A stretch of 34,271 bases of DNA from Cohaesibacter sp. (GCA_025800145.1 JAOXSH010000025.1:1-34271), one strand, 5' to 3'. Counted from the first letter of the stretch, positions 7,188 to 15,400 are shown. The notes: generated by a model not told the origin, from the letters alone. Made by a program: numbers and translations.

Positions 7188-9131
7188 ATGAGCGAGCAGC
7201 CTGACAATATCCAAAGCAATCAAGACACAGCAACAGAGCCAAAACCAACCGGCTTTGGCGTGATTGCCGATTTTGTGCGCCACTTGCCAAACACGCCCGG
7301 CGTCTATCGTATGCTGGATGCGCAAGACACGGTGCTTTATGTCGGCAAGGCACGCAATCTCAAGCGCCGCGTCTCAAATTATGCCCGCCATGGCAATCAG
7401 AGCAACCGGATCTTGCGGATGATCCATCTCACCGCTTCGATGGAATGTGTCAATACAGCAACAGAAACCGAAGCCCTGTTGCTGGAAGCCAATCTGATCA
7501 AGCGTTTGAAGCCGCGTTTCAACGTGCTCCTGCGTGATGACAAAAGCTTTCCCTATATCGTCATTGGCAAGGATCATCCGGCCCCACAAATTGCCAAACA
7601 TCGCGGCGCCCGCAAACGCGATGCAAAATATTATGGTCCCTTTGCCTCTGCCGGAGCCGTCAACAAAACCATCCATACGCTGGAAAAGGCCTTTTTGCTG
7701 CGCACCTGCACCGACTCCATGTATGACAGCCGCACCCGCCCTTGCCTGCAATATCAAATCAAACGCTGCTCTGGCCCCTGCACCGGAGAAATTTCCCTGC
7801 CCGATTATGCAGAACTGGTACAACAGGCCCACCAATTCCTCTCAGGCAGAAGTCAGGATCTGCAAAAGGAAATGGCCGATCAGATGCAAGTTGCCTCTGA
7901 CGAGCTGGATTTTGAGCGCGCCGCCATTTTGCGCGATCGCATTGCCGCCCTCACCCAGATCCAGTCCCATCAGGGCATCAACCCCCAAAGCCTGCAAGAG
8001 GCCGATATCTTTGCCTGCCATCAGCAAGGCGGCCAGACATGCATTCAGGTTTTCTTCTTCCGCACCGGGCAAAATTGGGGCAACCGGGCCTATTTCCCGC
8101 GGGCTGACAAAAGTCTGGATGAAGTCGATATTCTCAGCCCCTTTCTGGTGCAATTTTACGACAACAAGCCCATCCCCCGGCAAATTCTTGTCTCCCATGA
8201 TTTGCCCGAACAGGACTTGATCAGCGAGGCCCTCACCTCCCGTTCCGAGTTCAAAGTACAATTGCTCAAACCCCGGCGCGGCGAAAAAAAGGAGCTGGTC
8301 GAACAGGCCCTGACCAATGCCCGCGAGGCATTGGGGCGGCGTCTGGCAGAAACCGCCTCACAACAAAAGCTCTTGCAGGGATTGGCAGACATTCTGGATT
8401 TGCCAACGCCCCCCAACCGCATCGAAGTCTATGACAACAGCCATATTCAAGGCACCAATGCCGTCGGCGGTATGATTGTGGCAGGCCCTGAAGGCTTCAT
8501 GAAAAACCAATATCGCAAATTCAATATCAAGTCAGACAGCATCACCCCCGGCGATGATTACGGCATGATGCGCGAAGTCATGACCCGCCGTTTCTCGCGC
8601 CTGCTCAAGGAAAATGGCCCCCGTCCAAACCAACAAAGCGAAGAAACAAACCCGGATCTGTCCCCCGCCAACGATGCCCCCCCATGGCCCGATCTGTTGT
8701 TGATTGATGGCGGCCTTGGCCAGCTGAATGCCGTCAAAGAGACATTGGCCGAGCTTGGCATTGAGGATGTGCCGCTGGTCGGCGTCGCCAAAGGACCGGA
8801 CAGGGATGCAGGACGAGAAAAATTCTTCATGCCCGGACGCGACAGCTTCATGCTACCCTTACGCGACCCTGTTCTCTATTATATCCAACGCCTGCGCGAT
8901 GAGGCCCACCGCTATGCCATCGGCAGTCATCGCACCCGCCGCTCCAACCAGATCAGCAAAACCGGCCTTGATGATATCCCAGGCATTGGCCCGGCCCGAA
9001 AACGCGCCCTTTTGCACCATTTTGGCACCGCAAAAGCGGTCACCAATGCAGCCCTGTCAGACTTGCTGGCTGTAGAGGGCATTTCTGATCAAATGGCCCG
9101 CACCATTCACGCCTTTTTCCAAAATGACTGA
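7188..9131 (+). CDS. uvrC: excinuclease ABC subunit C
   Basis: A 647-residue UvrC, the nuclease that makes both cuts around a lesion in nucleotide excision repair with UvrA and UvrB. Domains in order: GIY-YIG nuclease for the 3' cut (about 33-112, GVY at 38-40 and YVG at 51-53); a cysteine cluster of four in the segment RTCTDSMY...RPC...KRCSGPC that fits the iron-sulfur site reported for UvrC; the UVR motif for UvrB contact (about 220-256); the RNase H-like nuclease for the 5' cut with VYDNSHIQG (D416) and LIDGGLGQ (D507); and tandem helix-hairpin-helix motifs at the end ([13 protein letters not shown]). The start ATG has only a weak ribosome site. The gene order uvrC-pgsA-moaD-moaE is typical of Hyphomicrobiales. 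Confidence 0.97.
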   Translation: MSEQPDNIQSNQDTATEPKPTGFGVIADFVRHLPNTPGVYRMLDAQDTVLYVGKARNLKRRVSNYARHGNQSNRILRMIHLTASMECVNTATETEALLLEANLIKRLKPRFNVLLRDDKSFPYIVIGKDHPAPQIAKHRGARKRDAKYYGPFASAGAVNKTIHTLEKAFLLRTCTDSMYDSRTRPCLQYQIKRCSGPCTGEISLPDYAELVQQAHQFLSGRSQDLQKEMADQMQVASDELDFERAAILRDRIAALTQIQSHQGINPQSLQEADIFACHQQGGQTCIQVFFFRTGQNWGNRAYFPRADKSLDEVDILSPFLVQFYDNKPIPRQILVSHDLPEQDLISEALTSRSEFKVQLLKPRRGEKKELVEQALTNAREALGRRLAETASQQKLLQGLADILDLPTPPNRIEVYDNSHIQGTNAVGGMIVAGPEGFMKNQYRKFNIKSDSITPGDDYGMMREVMTRRFSRLLKENGPRPNQQSEETNPDLSPANDAPPWPDLLLIDGGLGQLNAVKETLAELGIEDVPLVGVAKGPDRDAGREKFFMPGRDSFMLPLRDPVLYYIQRLRDEAHRYAIGSHRTRRSNQISKTGLDDIPGIGPARKRALLHHFGTAKAVTNAALSDLLAVEGISDQMARTIHAFFQND

Positions 9132-9261
9132 TCTCTGCCCAATCCCAATCAGAAGATAACAATAAGTTATACAAAGCCTTTGATAAAAAACAGCTCCGTC
9201 CAAGAGCCTGTAACAAGTCGCATTGACCTGATCCATAGATCATGCTTTGAAGAAAAGCAGC

Positions 9262-9286
9262 ACATTTATGAGTTTACGTCCTGATG
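9262..9286 (-). repeat. repeat end abutting the pgsA start codon
   Basis: The plus strand reads ACATTTATGAGTTTACGTCC and then TG-ATG; its reverse complement is the same sequence as the element end after pgsA. The last bases form the pgsA start codon context, leaving no visible ribosome site. The rest of the element to the left is not recognisable. Confidence 0.75.
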
Positions 9287-9859
9287 AAAAAATCAACCAC
9301 CTTCAGCCTGCCAAACATCCTGACCTATGGCCGCATTGTGGCAGTTCCTGCTCTGGTGATCTGTATGCTTTGGCCAGACTCAGACACCGCCCGCTGGACA
9401 GCGCTTGGTATTTTTGCCGCTGCCGCCATCACCGATTTTTTCGACGGATATCTGGCCCGCATTCTCAATGTTCAGTCTGCTTTGGGCAGAATGCTCGACC
9501 CAATCGCCGACAAATTGCTGGTCTCCATTTCCATTTTAATGCTGGCCGCCGCCGACACCTTAAAAGACTTTCACCTTTGGGCAGGGGTCATCATCCTGTG
9601 CCGCGAAATTCTTGTCTCAGGCTTGCGCGAATTTTTGGCTGAATTGCAGGTCAGTGTTCCCGTCACCCGCCTTGCCAAATGGAAAACCACCGCCCAGCTG
9701 GTCGCCCTTGGCTTTTTGCTGGCAGGCCCTGCGGGCGACAAGGTGCTGCCCTTCAATACCGAAATCGGCCTGACCCTGTTATGGATTTCTGCCCTGCTGA
9801 CCCTTTATACCGGCTATGATTATTTCCGGGCAGGCATTCATTATTTGCTGGATGATTAG
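9284..9859 (+). CDS. pgsA: CDP-diacylglycerol-glycerol-3-phosphate 3-phosphatidyltransferase
   Basis: A 191-residue PgsA that makes phosphatidylglycerol phosphate from CDP-diacylglycerol and glycerol 3-phosphate at the inner membrane. The complete CDP-alcohol phosphotransferase motif D-x2-DG-x2-AR-x8-G-x3-D-x3-D is present, starting DFFDGYLAR at 50-58 and ending GRMLDPIAD. Several hydrophobic segments follow. The start at 9284 is forced by an in-frame TGA at 9269, but no Shine-Dalgarno sequence is visible because a repeat end lies directly upstream. The stop TAG is likewise the first three bases of a repeat element, so the open reading frame is framed on both sides by copies of the same sequence pointing outward. 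Confidence 0.95.
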   Translation: MKKSTTFSLPNILTYGRIVAVPALVICMLWPDSDTARWTALGIFAAAAITDFFDGYLARILNVQSALGRMLDPIADKLLVSISILMLAAADTLKDFHLWAGVIILCREILVSGLREFLAELQVSVPVTRLAKWKTTAQLVALGFLLAGPAGDKVLPFNTEIGLTLLWISALLTLYTGYDYFRAGIHYLLDD

Positions 9860-10017
9860 GACGTAGACTCATAAATGTGATGCATTTGGGTTGGTGGACG
9901 GCAAGGTGCAAAAAAGAGCGTTTGAATGGGCAACCAGCCCATCCTGCACACTTTTTCGCGCGATATCGGGCCATTTAAGCGCCAAATACACCAGATTTGT
10001 GAGTTTACGTCCTAATC
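9854..10017. mobile_element. 164-bp MITE-like inverted-repeat element
   Basis: Imperfect terminal inverted repeats of about 36 bp (9854-9889 and 9982-10017): the outer 24 bases agree at 21 positions, and the inner part continues with TG-TG-ATTTGG on both sides. The left end holds the pgsA stop codon. The interior has no coding potential. It lies in the pgsA-moaD gap. The single end before pgsA, the end behind moaD and the end at 1969 belong to the same family. No transposase was seen, so it would need one supplied in trans, or it may be a folded RNA or attenuator element. Confidence 0.8.
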
Positions 10018-10091
10018 TCAAGACAAGCGTTGTGAAAATGGTCTAAACTTAACGAAGCCTTTCAAAGGAGTGATAAGAAAAGGACCAGCTC

Positions 10092-10343
10092 ATGAAATTG
10101 ATCTATTTCGCCTGGATCAGGGAACGCCTTGGCATAGAAGAAGAAGACATCACCCTGCCGGACACAATCAAAACCGTGCAAGACCTTCTGACATGGCAGC
10201 AAAATCGCGATGAAATCTATGAAGGAGCTTTTGCAGATGCCGACACCATAAGGGTCGCTCTGGATCAGTTTCACGCCGAGCGGGACGACCCGATCGAAGG
10301 CGCAAGCGAAATTGCCTTCTTCCCGCCCATGACCGGCGGGTAA
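10092..10343 (+). CDS. moaD: molybdopterin synthase small subunit
   Basis: An 83-residue ubiquitin-like sulfur carrier. It ends in the required Gly-Gly (PPMTGG), which MoeB adenylates and which then carries the thiocarboxylate used to insert sulfur into cyclic pyranopterin monophosphate. The beta-grasp pattern (LIYFAWIRERLG, then TVQDLLTW, then IAFFPPMTGG) is clear. AAGGA lies before the ATG. The stop TAA is immediately followed by GACATAGACGCATAAAT, a copy of the repeat end seen after pgsA. moaE follows after 32 bp, and the two subunits form the synthase heterotetramer. Confidence 0.95.
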   Translation: MKLIYFAWIRERLGIEEEDITLPDTIKTVQDLLTWQQNRDEIYEGAFADADTIRVALDQFHAERDDPIEGASEIAFFPPMTGG

Positions 10344-10360
10344 GACATAGACGCATAAAT
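10341..10360 (+). repeat. repeat end on the moaD stop codon
   Basis: TAAGACATAGACGCATAAAT, with the stop codon as its first three bases. It differs from the pgsA-end copy (TAGGACGTAGACTCATAAAT) at only four positions and occupies most of the moaD-moaE gap. Confidence 0.75.
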
Positions 10361-10375
10361 AGAGCCACAGATCAC

Positions 10376-10831
10376 ATGACAGTCAGTTTGCAAACAGGCG
10401 ATTTCGACATCTCAACCGAAATGGATGCGCTGAGCAAAGGCGATACCAACATCGGGGCCGTGGTAACCTTCACCGGGTTGGTGCGCGATATGGTAAAAGA
10501 TGAGCGCATTCTTGATATGACGCTGGAACATTATCCAGCCATGGCACAAGCAGAGCTGGAGCGCATCGAACAAGAAGCCAACAAACGCTGGCCCCTGAAC
10601 GGCACACGCATCCTCCATCGCTTTGGCACGCTAAAACCCGGCGACCGGATCGTGCTGGTCATCACCGCCTCCTCCCATCGGCAAGCGGCCTTTGAAGCAG
10701 CGCAATTTATCATGGATTTTCTCAAAACCCGCGCCCCTTTCTGGAAAAAAGAAAGACTGGAAAAAGGCGATAGCGGCTGGGTAGAGGCCAAAGACAAGGA
10801 CGATGCGGCACTGGAGCGTTGGCGCCTATAA
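10376..10831 (+). CDS. moaE: molybdopterin synthase catalytic subunit
   Basis: A 151-residue MoaE, the large subunit of molybdopterin synthase in molybdenum cofactor synthesis. Conserved marks include GAVVTFTGLVRD near 27-39, the EHYPAMA loop at 51-57, HRFGTLKPGD at 81-90, SSHRQAAFEA at 99-108 and APFWKKE at 120-126, where K124 is the catalytic lysine expected in the active site. It pairs with MoaD encoded just upstream. No good ribosome site is seen, as the short gap is largely repeat sequence, so translation may depend on coupling to moaD. The stop TAA is followed by GAGCCTGATTT, which resembles another dispersed repeat. A terminator shared with ilvE follows. Confidence 0.95.
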   Translation: MTVSLQTGDFDISTEMDALSKGDTNIGAVVTFTGLVRDMVKDERILDMTLEHYPAMAQAELERIEQEANKRWPLNGTRILHRFGTLKPGDRIVLVITASSHRQAAFEAAQFIMDFLKTRAPFWKKERLEKGDSGWVEAKDKDDAALERWRL

Positions 10832-10851
10832 GAGCCTGATTTCAAATCAAC

Positions 10852-10886
10852 AAAAAGCCGCTAACCCAAAGGGAAAGCGGCTTTTT
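10852..10886. terminator. bidirectional terminator between moaE and ilvE
   Basis: Perfect stem AAAAAGCCGCT / AGCGGCTTTTT around a 13-base loop. It has A and T tracts on both sides, so it can end transcription from either direction between these convergent genes. Confidence 0.92.
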
Positions 10887-10916
10887 ATCGTAAAATCCGA
10901 TCTCTTATACAGCCTC

Positions 10917-11807
10917 TTATTCTGCGGCAACTGCTGACGGGTTCACCTCTGCTGTATAATCATCCATCAAGGCTTTGGTGATGTCGCCCGGCGTGAAATG
11001 ATAGGCATCGATTGAGGCAACCGGCGTTACCTCAACGGCAGTCCCTGTCAGGAAACATTCTTCAAAATCGCCCAATTCTTCGGGACGGATTTTGCGCTCA
11101 ATCACTTCAATACCGCGACGCTTGGCCAGATCAACCACCGTCTGGCGTGTGATCCCGTTCAAAAAGCAATCCGGCGTCGGGGTATGGATGGCCCCATCCT
11201 TGATGAAGAAAATATTGGCCCCCGTTGCCTCGGCAACATAGCCCTCAAAATCCAGCATCATGGCGTCATTATAGCCCTCTTTCTCCACTTTATGTTTGGA
11301 GAGCGTACAAATCATGTAAAGACCGGCGGCCTTGGCAACGCAAGGAATGGTGCGCGGATCCGGGCGACGCCAATCAGCCGTTTTCAGACGCAGGCCTTTC
11401 AACCGATCTTCGGGCGAGAAATAAGACGGCCATTCCCATGCAGCAACAGCAACATTGATTGTATTGGACTGCGCCGAAATGCCCATCATCTCTGACCCGC
11501 GCCAAGCAACCGGACGCAAATAAGCGTCGGTCAGCCCTTCTTTTTCCAAAATCTCAACCTGAACGCGGTTCAGCTCTTCTTGGCTATAGGGAATGTCAAA
11601 GCCAAGCAGTTCAGCCGATTTATAAAGGCGCTCGGTATGTTCTTCGAGTTTGAAAATTTTACCGCCATAGGCGCGCACACCTTCAAACACAGACGAGGCA
11701 TAATGCAAGCCATGAGACAGAACATGCAATTTTGCATCTTTCCAGTCCACATACTCGCCATTGTACCAAATATGTCCTTCACGCTGATCAAATGATGGTC
11801 CAGCCAT
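10917..11807 (-). CDS. ilvE: branched-chain amino acid aminotransferase
   Basis: A 296-residue class IV PLP aminotransferase that interconverts leucine, isoleucine and valine with their 2-keto acids. K159 (in CVAKAAGLY) is the PLP lysine, at the same number as in the Escherichia coli enzyme. Other marks are SVFEGVRAY at 39-47, EATGANIFF, NGITRQTV and FLTGTAVEVTPV. The start is MAGPSFDQ, preceded by AGGAGAGA on the minus strand; a longer in-frame reading beginning 63 bases upstream has no such site. A small hydrophobic reading frame lies just upstream. In related genomes this gene sits beside the MarR-regulator-kinase cluster seen here to the right. Confidence 0.95.
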   Translation of the reverse strand: MAGPSFDQREGHIWYNGEYVDWKDAKLHVLSHGLHYASSVFEGVRAYGGKIFKLEEHTERLYKSAELLGFDIPYSQEELNRVQVEILEKEGLTDAYLRPVAWRGSEMMGISAQSNTINVAVAAWEWPSYFSPEDRLKGLRLKTADWRRPDPRTIPCVAKAAGLYMICTLSKHKVEKEGYNDAMMLDFEGYVAEATGANIFFIKDGAIHTPTPDCFLNGITRQTVVDLAKRRGIEVIERKIRPEELGDFEECFLTGTAVEVTPVASIDAYHFTPGDITKALMDDYTAEVNPSAVAAE

Positions 11808-11838
11808 TTTCTCTCTCCTGGTACAGCAGCCCCTGTGT

Positions 11839-11946
11839 TCAAAGGGCAAAAGCGGCACAAACCATAGCAAAGGCTATGATCATGCCAGCTAGAAAACAAA
11901 ACAAGACTTTTATGAAAGCGCAAGAAATCCAATAGAATTTTTGCAT
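11839..11946 (-). CDS. possible 35-residue membrane peptide upstream of ilvE
   Basis: A reading frame of 35 codons begins with ATG at 11946 and ends with TGA 31 bp before the ilvE start. It reads as a strongly hydrophobic peptide: a start MQKFYWISCAF and then LAGMIIAFAMVCAAFAL, one membrane span. AAAGGA lies directly against the ATG, closer than usual for a ribosome site. It could be a real small membrane protein, a leader of the ilvE transcript, or chance in AT-rich DNA. It contains only one Ile-Ile pair and two Leu-rich spots, so it is not a clear branched-chain attenuator peptide. Confidence 0.25.
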   Translation of the reverse strand: MQKFYWISCAFIKVLFCFLAGMIIAFAMVCAAFAL

Positions 11947-12109
11947 TCCTTTCGTAAAAGCTCGAAATAAGTAACAAACAAACCCAAATAAGTCAATAAT
12001 GCTGACATATTTTTTTGACCCATAAGCCCTTGCTCACAAGTGGGGCATACAGATTCACGTTTATTTCAAAAAAGCCAGGAAAAATCATTCCCATAAAAAG
12101 CACAAGCCG
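11947..12109. other. AT-rich promoter region of ilvE
   Basis: AT-rich DNA with no gene seen. On the minus strand, TTGACT and TACTTA about 17 bp apart (near 11970-12000) are a weak candidate sigma-70 pair for ilvE. Confidence 0.3.
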
Positions 12110-12272
12110 CTAGGCTGAGGACTCAGTGCCCGATTTAAAAGTCTCGTTATGAGACTTTTAGGCTGCATCTCCAGCCCTCTCCCCCTCCCAACCGCCCATG
12201 AGGGGACCATAACGGGTGGTTGGGAGCGGGAGAGGGCTGGTTCAGGACGTCTAAATCAGGCTCTCATACAGT
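12110..12272. repeat. compound palindromic repeat element
   Basis: A nested inverted-repeat structure. The core is a long hairpin with 27-bp arms at 12171-12197 and 12214-12240 (two mismatches; arms begin CCAGCCCTCTCCC). Left of it is a perfect 9-bp hairpin, AAAAGTCTC / GAGACTTTT, at 12137-12159. Outer ends GCCCGATTTAAAAGTC and, inverted, GCCTGATTTAGACGTC also pair. The left flank is TAGGCTGAGGACTCAG. The right end (reverse of 12234-12266) recurs almost exactly at 30281-30314. There is no coding capacity. It resembles a MITE or extragenic palindromic repeat. Confidence 0.8.
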
Positions 12273-12307
12273 GAAGGTCCAAAATTTAAGGTCTAAGTTC
12301 ATAAAGC

Positions 12308-12847
12308 ATGGCAATGACAGAGAACGACCCCGATCAAAATATCGATAGGATCACCTTTCCCATGTCAGAGAAAGACGGGATTTCTTTTGAAATCATAGAG
12401 CTGCTTTTCTTCGCCTATCGCGATTTTGTTGCAGATCCCGATTCCATGCTGGCAGGCATTGGCTATGGCCGCGCCCATCACCGGGTTTTGCATTTCGTCA
12501 ATCGCAAACCCGGCATCCCGGTTGCCCATTTGCTGGAAATTCTCAAAATCACCAAACAAAGTCTGGCAAGGGTGCTCAAACAATTGATCAAGGATGGCTA
12601 TATCGCCCAGCAAACCGGCCCCACAGATCGACGCCAACGCTTGCTTTTTCCAACGCAAAAAGGTCGCGAGCTGGCCTTGCAACTCTCCCATTGTCAGGCA
12701 AAACGCATTGATCAGGCCCTTACCACCCTGCCCGACCAGACCAAGGAAACAGCCAAAGCCTTTCTCTATTCGCTGATAGAGCAGGATGATCGCCCATTGG
12801 TGCGCCAATTGAATGACACATCCCCAAAGCCCAACGCCAGTTTGTAA
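12308..12847 (+). CDS. MarR-family transcriptional regulator (PetP-like)
   Basis: A 179-residue MarR-type regulator. The winged helix-turn-helix covers about residues 68-118: PVAHLLEILKITKQSLARVL with recognition helix TKQSLARVLKQLIKDGYI, then a wing with DRRQRLLFPT. A dimerisation helix follows. The neighbour is an OmpR-type response regulator and then a sensor kinase. In Rhodobacter a MarR-like PetP precedes the response regulator PetR, and this gene is probably the counterpart. The start is unsure: ATG at 12308, 12314 or 12362, none with a clear ribosome site. A repeat element sits on each side of the gene. Confidence 0.85.
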   Translation: MAMTENDPDQNIDRITFPMSEKDGISFEIIELLFFAYRDFVADPDSMLAGIGYGRAHHRVLHFVNRKPGIPVAHLLEILKITKQSLARVLKQLIKDGYIAQQTGPTDRRQRLLFPTQKGRELALQLSHCQAKRIDQALTTLPDQTKETAKAFLYSLIEQDDRPLVRQLNDTSPKPNASL

Positions 12848-12892
12848 GAAACAGAAAGCTTTCGTGCTTTGACAGCACGGGCATAAAGCGTG

Positions 12893-13162
12893 CTAGGCTC
12901 AGGATCCATTAATTTGGCACATTCTGCGAGAGCAGTTTTGCGCAAGGACAAGGAAGAAAATCGCGACAATGTGGTTCATTTTCAAGATTTTATGAAGCAG
13001 TCATTGCGCAAAAATGCCCTCGCCCTTCGGGGTTATCTTGAAGCATCCATATATCGAACCAAGAGCTTTAAGCCGGGAACCACCCTTATTTTGCTCTTGG
13101 TTCTTCTATCTGAATACTTCAAGATAAACAGAATAGGCTAAATTAATGTCTCCTGAGCCTAG
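12893..13162. mobile_element. 270-bp MITE-like element between MarR and response-regulator genes
   Basis: The left end TAGGCTCAGGATCCATTAAT (12894-12913) and the right end (13142-13161, reverse complement TAGGCTCAGGAGACATTAAT) agree at 18 of 20 bases. Inside, a further inverted repeat has outer arms TATCTTGAAG / CTTCAAGATA (13034-13043, 13117-13126) and inner arms GAACCAAGAGC / GCTCTTGGTTC (13056-13066, 13093-13103). An open frame of 83 codons spans it, but it has no recognisable domain and no ribosome site. The same end sequence, alone, forms the stop codons of the two genes downstream. Confidence 0.8.
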
Positions 13163-13184
13163 GCTCAAGTCACCAGACGACACA

Positions 13185-13215
13185 GGCCACCCCAAAATTA
13201 GGCCACCCCAAAATA
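13185..13215 (+). repeat. two tandem 15/16-bp units before the response-regulator gene
   Basis: GGCCACCCCAAAATTA (13185-13200) is followed directly by GGCCACCCCAAAATA (13201-13215), ending 12 bp before the next ATG. It could be a regulator site pair or simple slippage. Confidence 0.7.
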
Positions 13216-13227
13216 GGCAACATCATC

Positions 13228-13941
13228 ATGGCCCCAACAAAAACCCTGCCAGACAATGCCCAGCATCTGCTGGTGATTGACGATGACAGCCGCATCCGCT
13301 CTCTTTTGCAAAAATACCTCACCAACAATGGCTTTCGCGTTTCCACCGCCCAAAATGCCGCAGAAGCACGCAAAACCATGCAGGGCCTGTCTTTTGATCT
13401 TTTGATTCTTGATGTGATGATGCCCGGAGAAAGCGGCATGGACTTTGCCACCTCCTTGCGCAAGCAGACACACACGCCGCAAGACACCATTCCCATTCTA
13501 ATGCTCACCGCAAGGGCAGAGAGCGAAAGCCGCATTCAGGGACTGGAAATTGGCGTCGACGATTATCTGGCCAAACCCTTTGAGCCACGCGAATTGCTGC
13601 TGCGCATTCAAAACATCCTCAAACACCATATGGCCAACAAGGCAACAACCATTGACGAAGTCTCCTTTGGCCCGTTCCAGTTCAAACTGGACCGTCAAGA
13701 GCTGCTCTGCGGCAATGACATCATCCGCCTGACCGACCGCGAACGCGAATTGCTGGCCCTGTTCGCCGCCCAGCCCGGCGCAACGGTCACCCGCACCGCT
13801 CTGGCCGGGGATGATGGCACGGGCGAGCGCACGGTTGATGTGCAGATCAACCGCTTGCGCCGCAAAATCGAACCAGACCCATCCAATCCGATTTACTTGC
13901 AAACAATCCGTGGTATTGGCTATCGTCTCCTGACTGATTAG
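13228..13941 (+). CDS. OmpR-family response regulator (PetR-like)
   Basis: A 237-residue two-component response regulator. The receiver domain has the acidic pocket DDD at 18-20, phospho-acceptor D62 (LILDVMMPGESG), T94 and K116 (LAKPFEP). The winged-helix DNA-binding domain follows from about 138, with LTDRERELLALF, the recognition stretch TVDVQINRLRRKIE and the ending IRGIGYRL. It is likely paired with the histidine kinase that starts 22 bp downstream. In Rhodobacter the homologous PetR is needed for cytochrome bc1 expression; that role is not shown here. The TAG stop is the first three bases of TAGGCTCAGGACTCA, the element end present just upstream. Confidence 0.93.
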   Translation: MAPTKTLPDNAQHLLVIDDDSRIRSLLQKYLTNNGFRVSTAQNAAEARKTMQGLSFDLLILDVMMPGESGMDFATSLRKQTHTPQDTIPILMLTARAESESRIQGLEIGVDDYLAKPFEPRELLLRIQNILKHHMANKATTIDEVSFGPFQFKLDRQELLCGNDIIRLTDRERELLALFAAQPGATVTRTALAGDDGTGERTVDVQINRLRRKIEPDPSNPIYLQTIRGIGYRLLTD

Positions 13942-13954
13942 GCTCAGGACTCAA
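13939..13954 (+). repeat. repeat end on the response-regulator stop codon
   Basis: TAGGCTCAGGACTCAA, including the stop codon. It shares 15 bases with the copy that ends the histidine kinase gene. Confidence 0.8.
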
Positions 13955-13963
13955 ACGGTAGCT

Positions 13964-15400
13964 ATGAACAGCAAACACGGACATGAAACGCAAAGCAGGA
14001 AAGCGTCAACAGACAATGACAGCTTATCTGTGATGGCAAAAATCCTGCACTTTTTGCTGACCATCCGCCAGATTTGGCGAAAATTTGCCCGTTTCATCGC
14101 CCGTATGATGCCCAAAGGCCTCTATGGCCGCTCTCTTATCATCATTGTTGCGCCAATGGTGATTTTGCAATCTGTTCTGGCTTTCGTCTTCATGGAGCGC
14201 CATTGGCAAACCGTCACCAACCGCCTGTCAGAAGCCGTCACCCGTGATATTGCCGCCATCATTGCAGTGATTGAACATTATCCACAAGATCAGGACCATC
14301 AAACCATCATCCAGATTGCCAAAAACCAGATGGATCTGAATGTTGCCCTGCTGCCCGCTGGCCCTTTGCCCCCTCCCGGCCCCAAGCCTTTTTTCAGCTT
14401 GCTGGATCGCGCCTTATCGCAAAAAATCACCAGCCAGATCGGCAAACCCTTCTGGATCGACACAGTGGGCAGATCCAATCTGGTCGAAGTACGCATCAAG
14501 CTGGACACCGCAACCTTGCGCGTTTTCACCCGCCGCAACCAGACTTATGCCTCCAATTCCCATATCTTTCTCATCTGGATGCTGGGCACGTCTTTGGTGC
14601 TGCTGATCGTTGCCATCCTGTTTTTGCGCAATCAGATCCGCCCCATTCAGCGCCTCGCCTCTGCTGCCGAACAATTTGGTAAAGGTCAGGAAATCGCCAA
14701 TTTCCGCCCCACCGGTGCGCGCGAAGTGCGTCAGGCCGCCCATGCTTTTCTGGAAATGAAAAGACGGATCGAACGCCAGATTGAACAACGCACCACCATG
14801 CTGGCCGGGGTCTCCCACGATTTGCGCACAGTGCTGACCCGCTTCAAATTGCAATTGGCCCTGTTTGAAGATGAACCAGAAGCCCGCGACATGCAGCGCG
14901 ATGTCGACGAAATGCAGCATATGCTGGAAGACTATCTTGCCTTTGCAAGGGGAGTGTCTGCGGAAAAATCCGCCACCATCGCCATTCCCGATCTGTTGGC
15001 CGAATTGAGCAACGACGCCACGCGATCGGGCAAAGAGCTGGATGTCAGCCATATAGGCCAAACCAATGTTGCCATTCGCCCCCAAACCATGAAACGCTGC
15101 CTGACCAATTTGATCAGCAATGCCCTGCGCTATGGCAATCTTGTCAAAGTCCAGTCCGAGCAAAGCACCAATTGGTGGACCATCACCATTGACGACGATG
15201 GACCCGGCATCCCGCAAGAGGCATGGGAAACGGTCTTCAAGCCCTTTTATCGGCTGGATACGGCCCGCAATCAGGACATTTCAAGCACCGGCCTTGGTCT
15301 TGCCATTGCCCGCGATATTGCCCGCGGTCATGGGGGCGACATCAAATTATGCGACAGCCCAAAGGGCGGCTTGCGTGCAACATTGCGCATTCCTGTTTAG
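13964..15400 (+). CDS. HAMP-domain sensor histidine kinase
   Basis: A 478-residue inner-membrane sensor kinase of EnvZ type. Transmembrane helices lie near 57-77 and 201-222, enclosing a periplasmic domain of about 120 residues with a proline-rich stretch (PAGPLPPPGPKP). The HAMP domain covers about 224-275. The H box GVSHDLRTVLTR has H285; the usual proline after the Thr is valine. ATPase motifs follow: N box NLISNALRYG at 382-391, G1 DDGPGIP at 411-417, F box FKPFYRLD, and G2 TGLGLAIA. Its partner is the response regulator just upstream. The first 50 residues are basic and low in complexity, so the true start may be ATG at 14033. The stop TAG is the start of a repeat end shared with the convergent csaA. 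Confidence 0.93.
   Translation: MNSKHGHETQSRKASTDNDSLSVMAKILHFLLTIRQIWRKFARFIARMMPKGLYGRSLIIIVAPMVILQSVLAFVFMERHWQTVTNRLSEAVTRDIAAIIAVIEHYPQDQDHQTIIQIAKNQMDLNVALLPAGPLPPPGPKPFFSLLDRALSQKITSQIGKPFWIDTVGRSNLVEVRIKLDTATLRVFTRRNQTYASNSHIFLIWMLGTSLVLLIVAILFLRNQIRPIQRLASAAEQFGKGQEIANFRPTGAREVRQAAHAFLEMKRRIERQIEQRTTMLAGVSHDLRTVLTRFKLQLALFEDEPEARDMQRDVDEMQHMLEDYLAFARGVSAEKSATIAIPDLLAELSNDATRSGKELDVSHIGQTNVAIRPQTMKRCLTNLISNALRYGNLVKVQSEQSTNWWTITIDDDGPGIPQEAWETVFKPFYRLDTARNQDISSTGLGLAIARDIARGHGGDIKLCDSPKGGLRATLRIPV

Noticed and set aside
9854..10017. Rho-independent terminator only
   Set aside because: The ends are too long and too far apart (164 bp), with no T run; related ends occur elsewhere in the window.
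12890..13141. 83-codon plus-strand frame between MarR and response regulator
   Set aside because: It lies almost wholly inside the 270-bp inverted-repeat element, has no ribosome site and no known domain.
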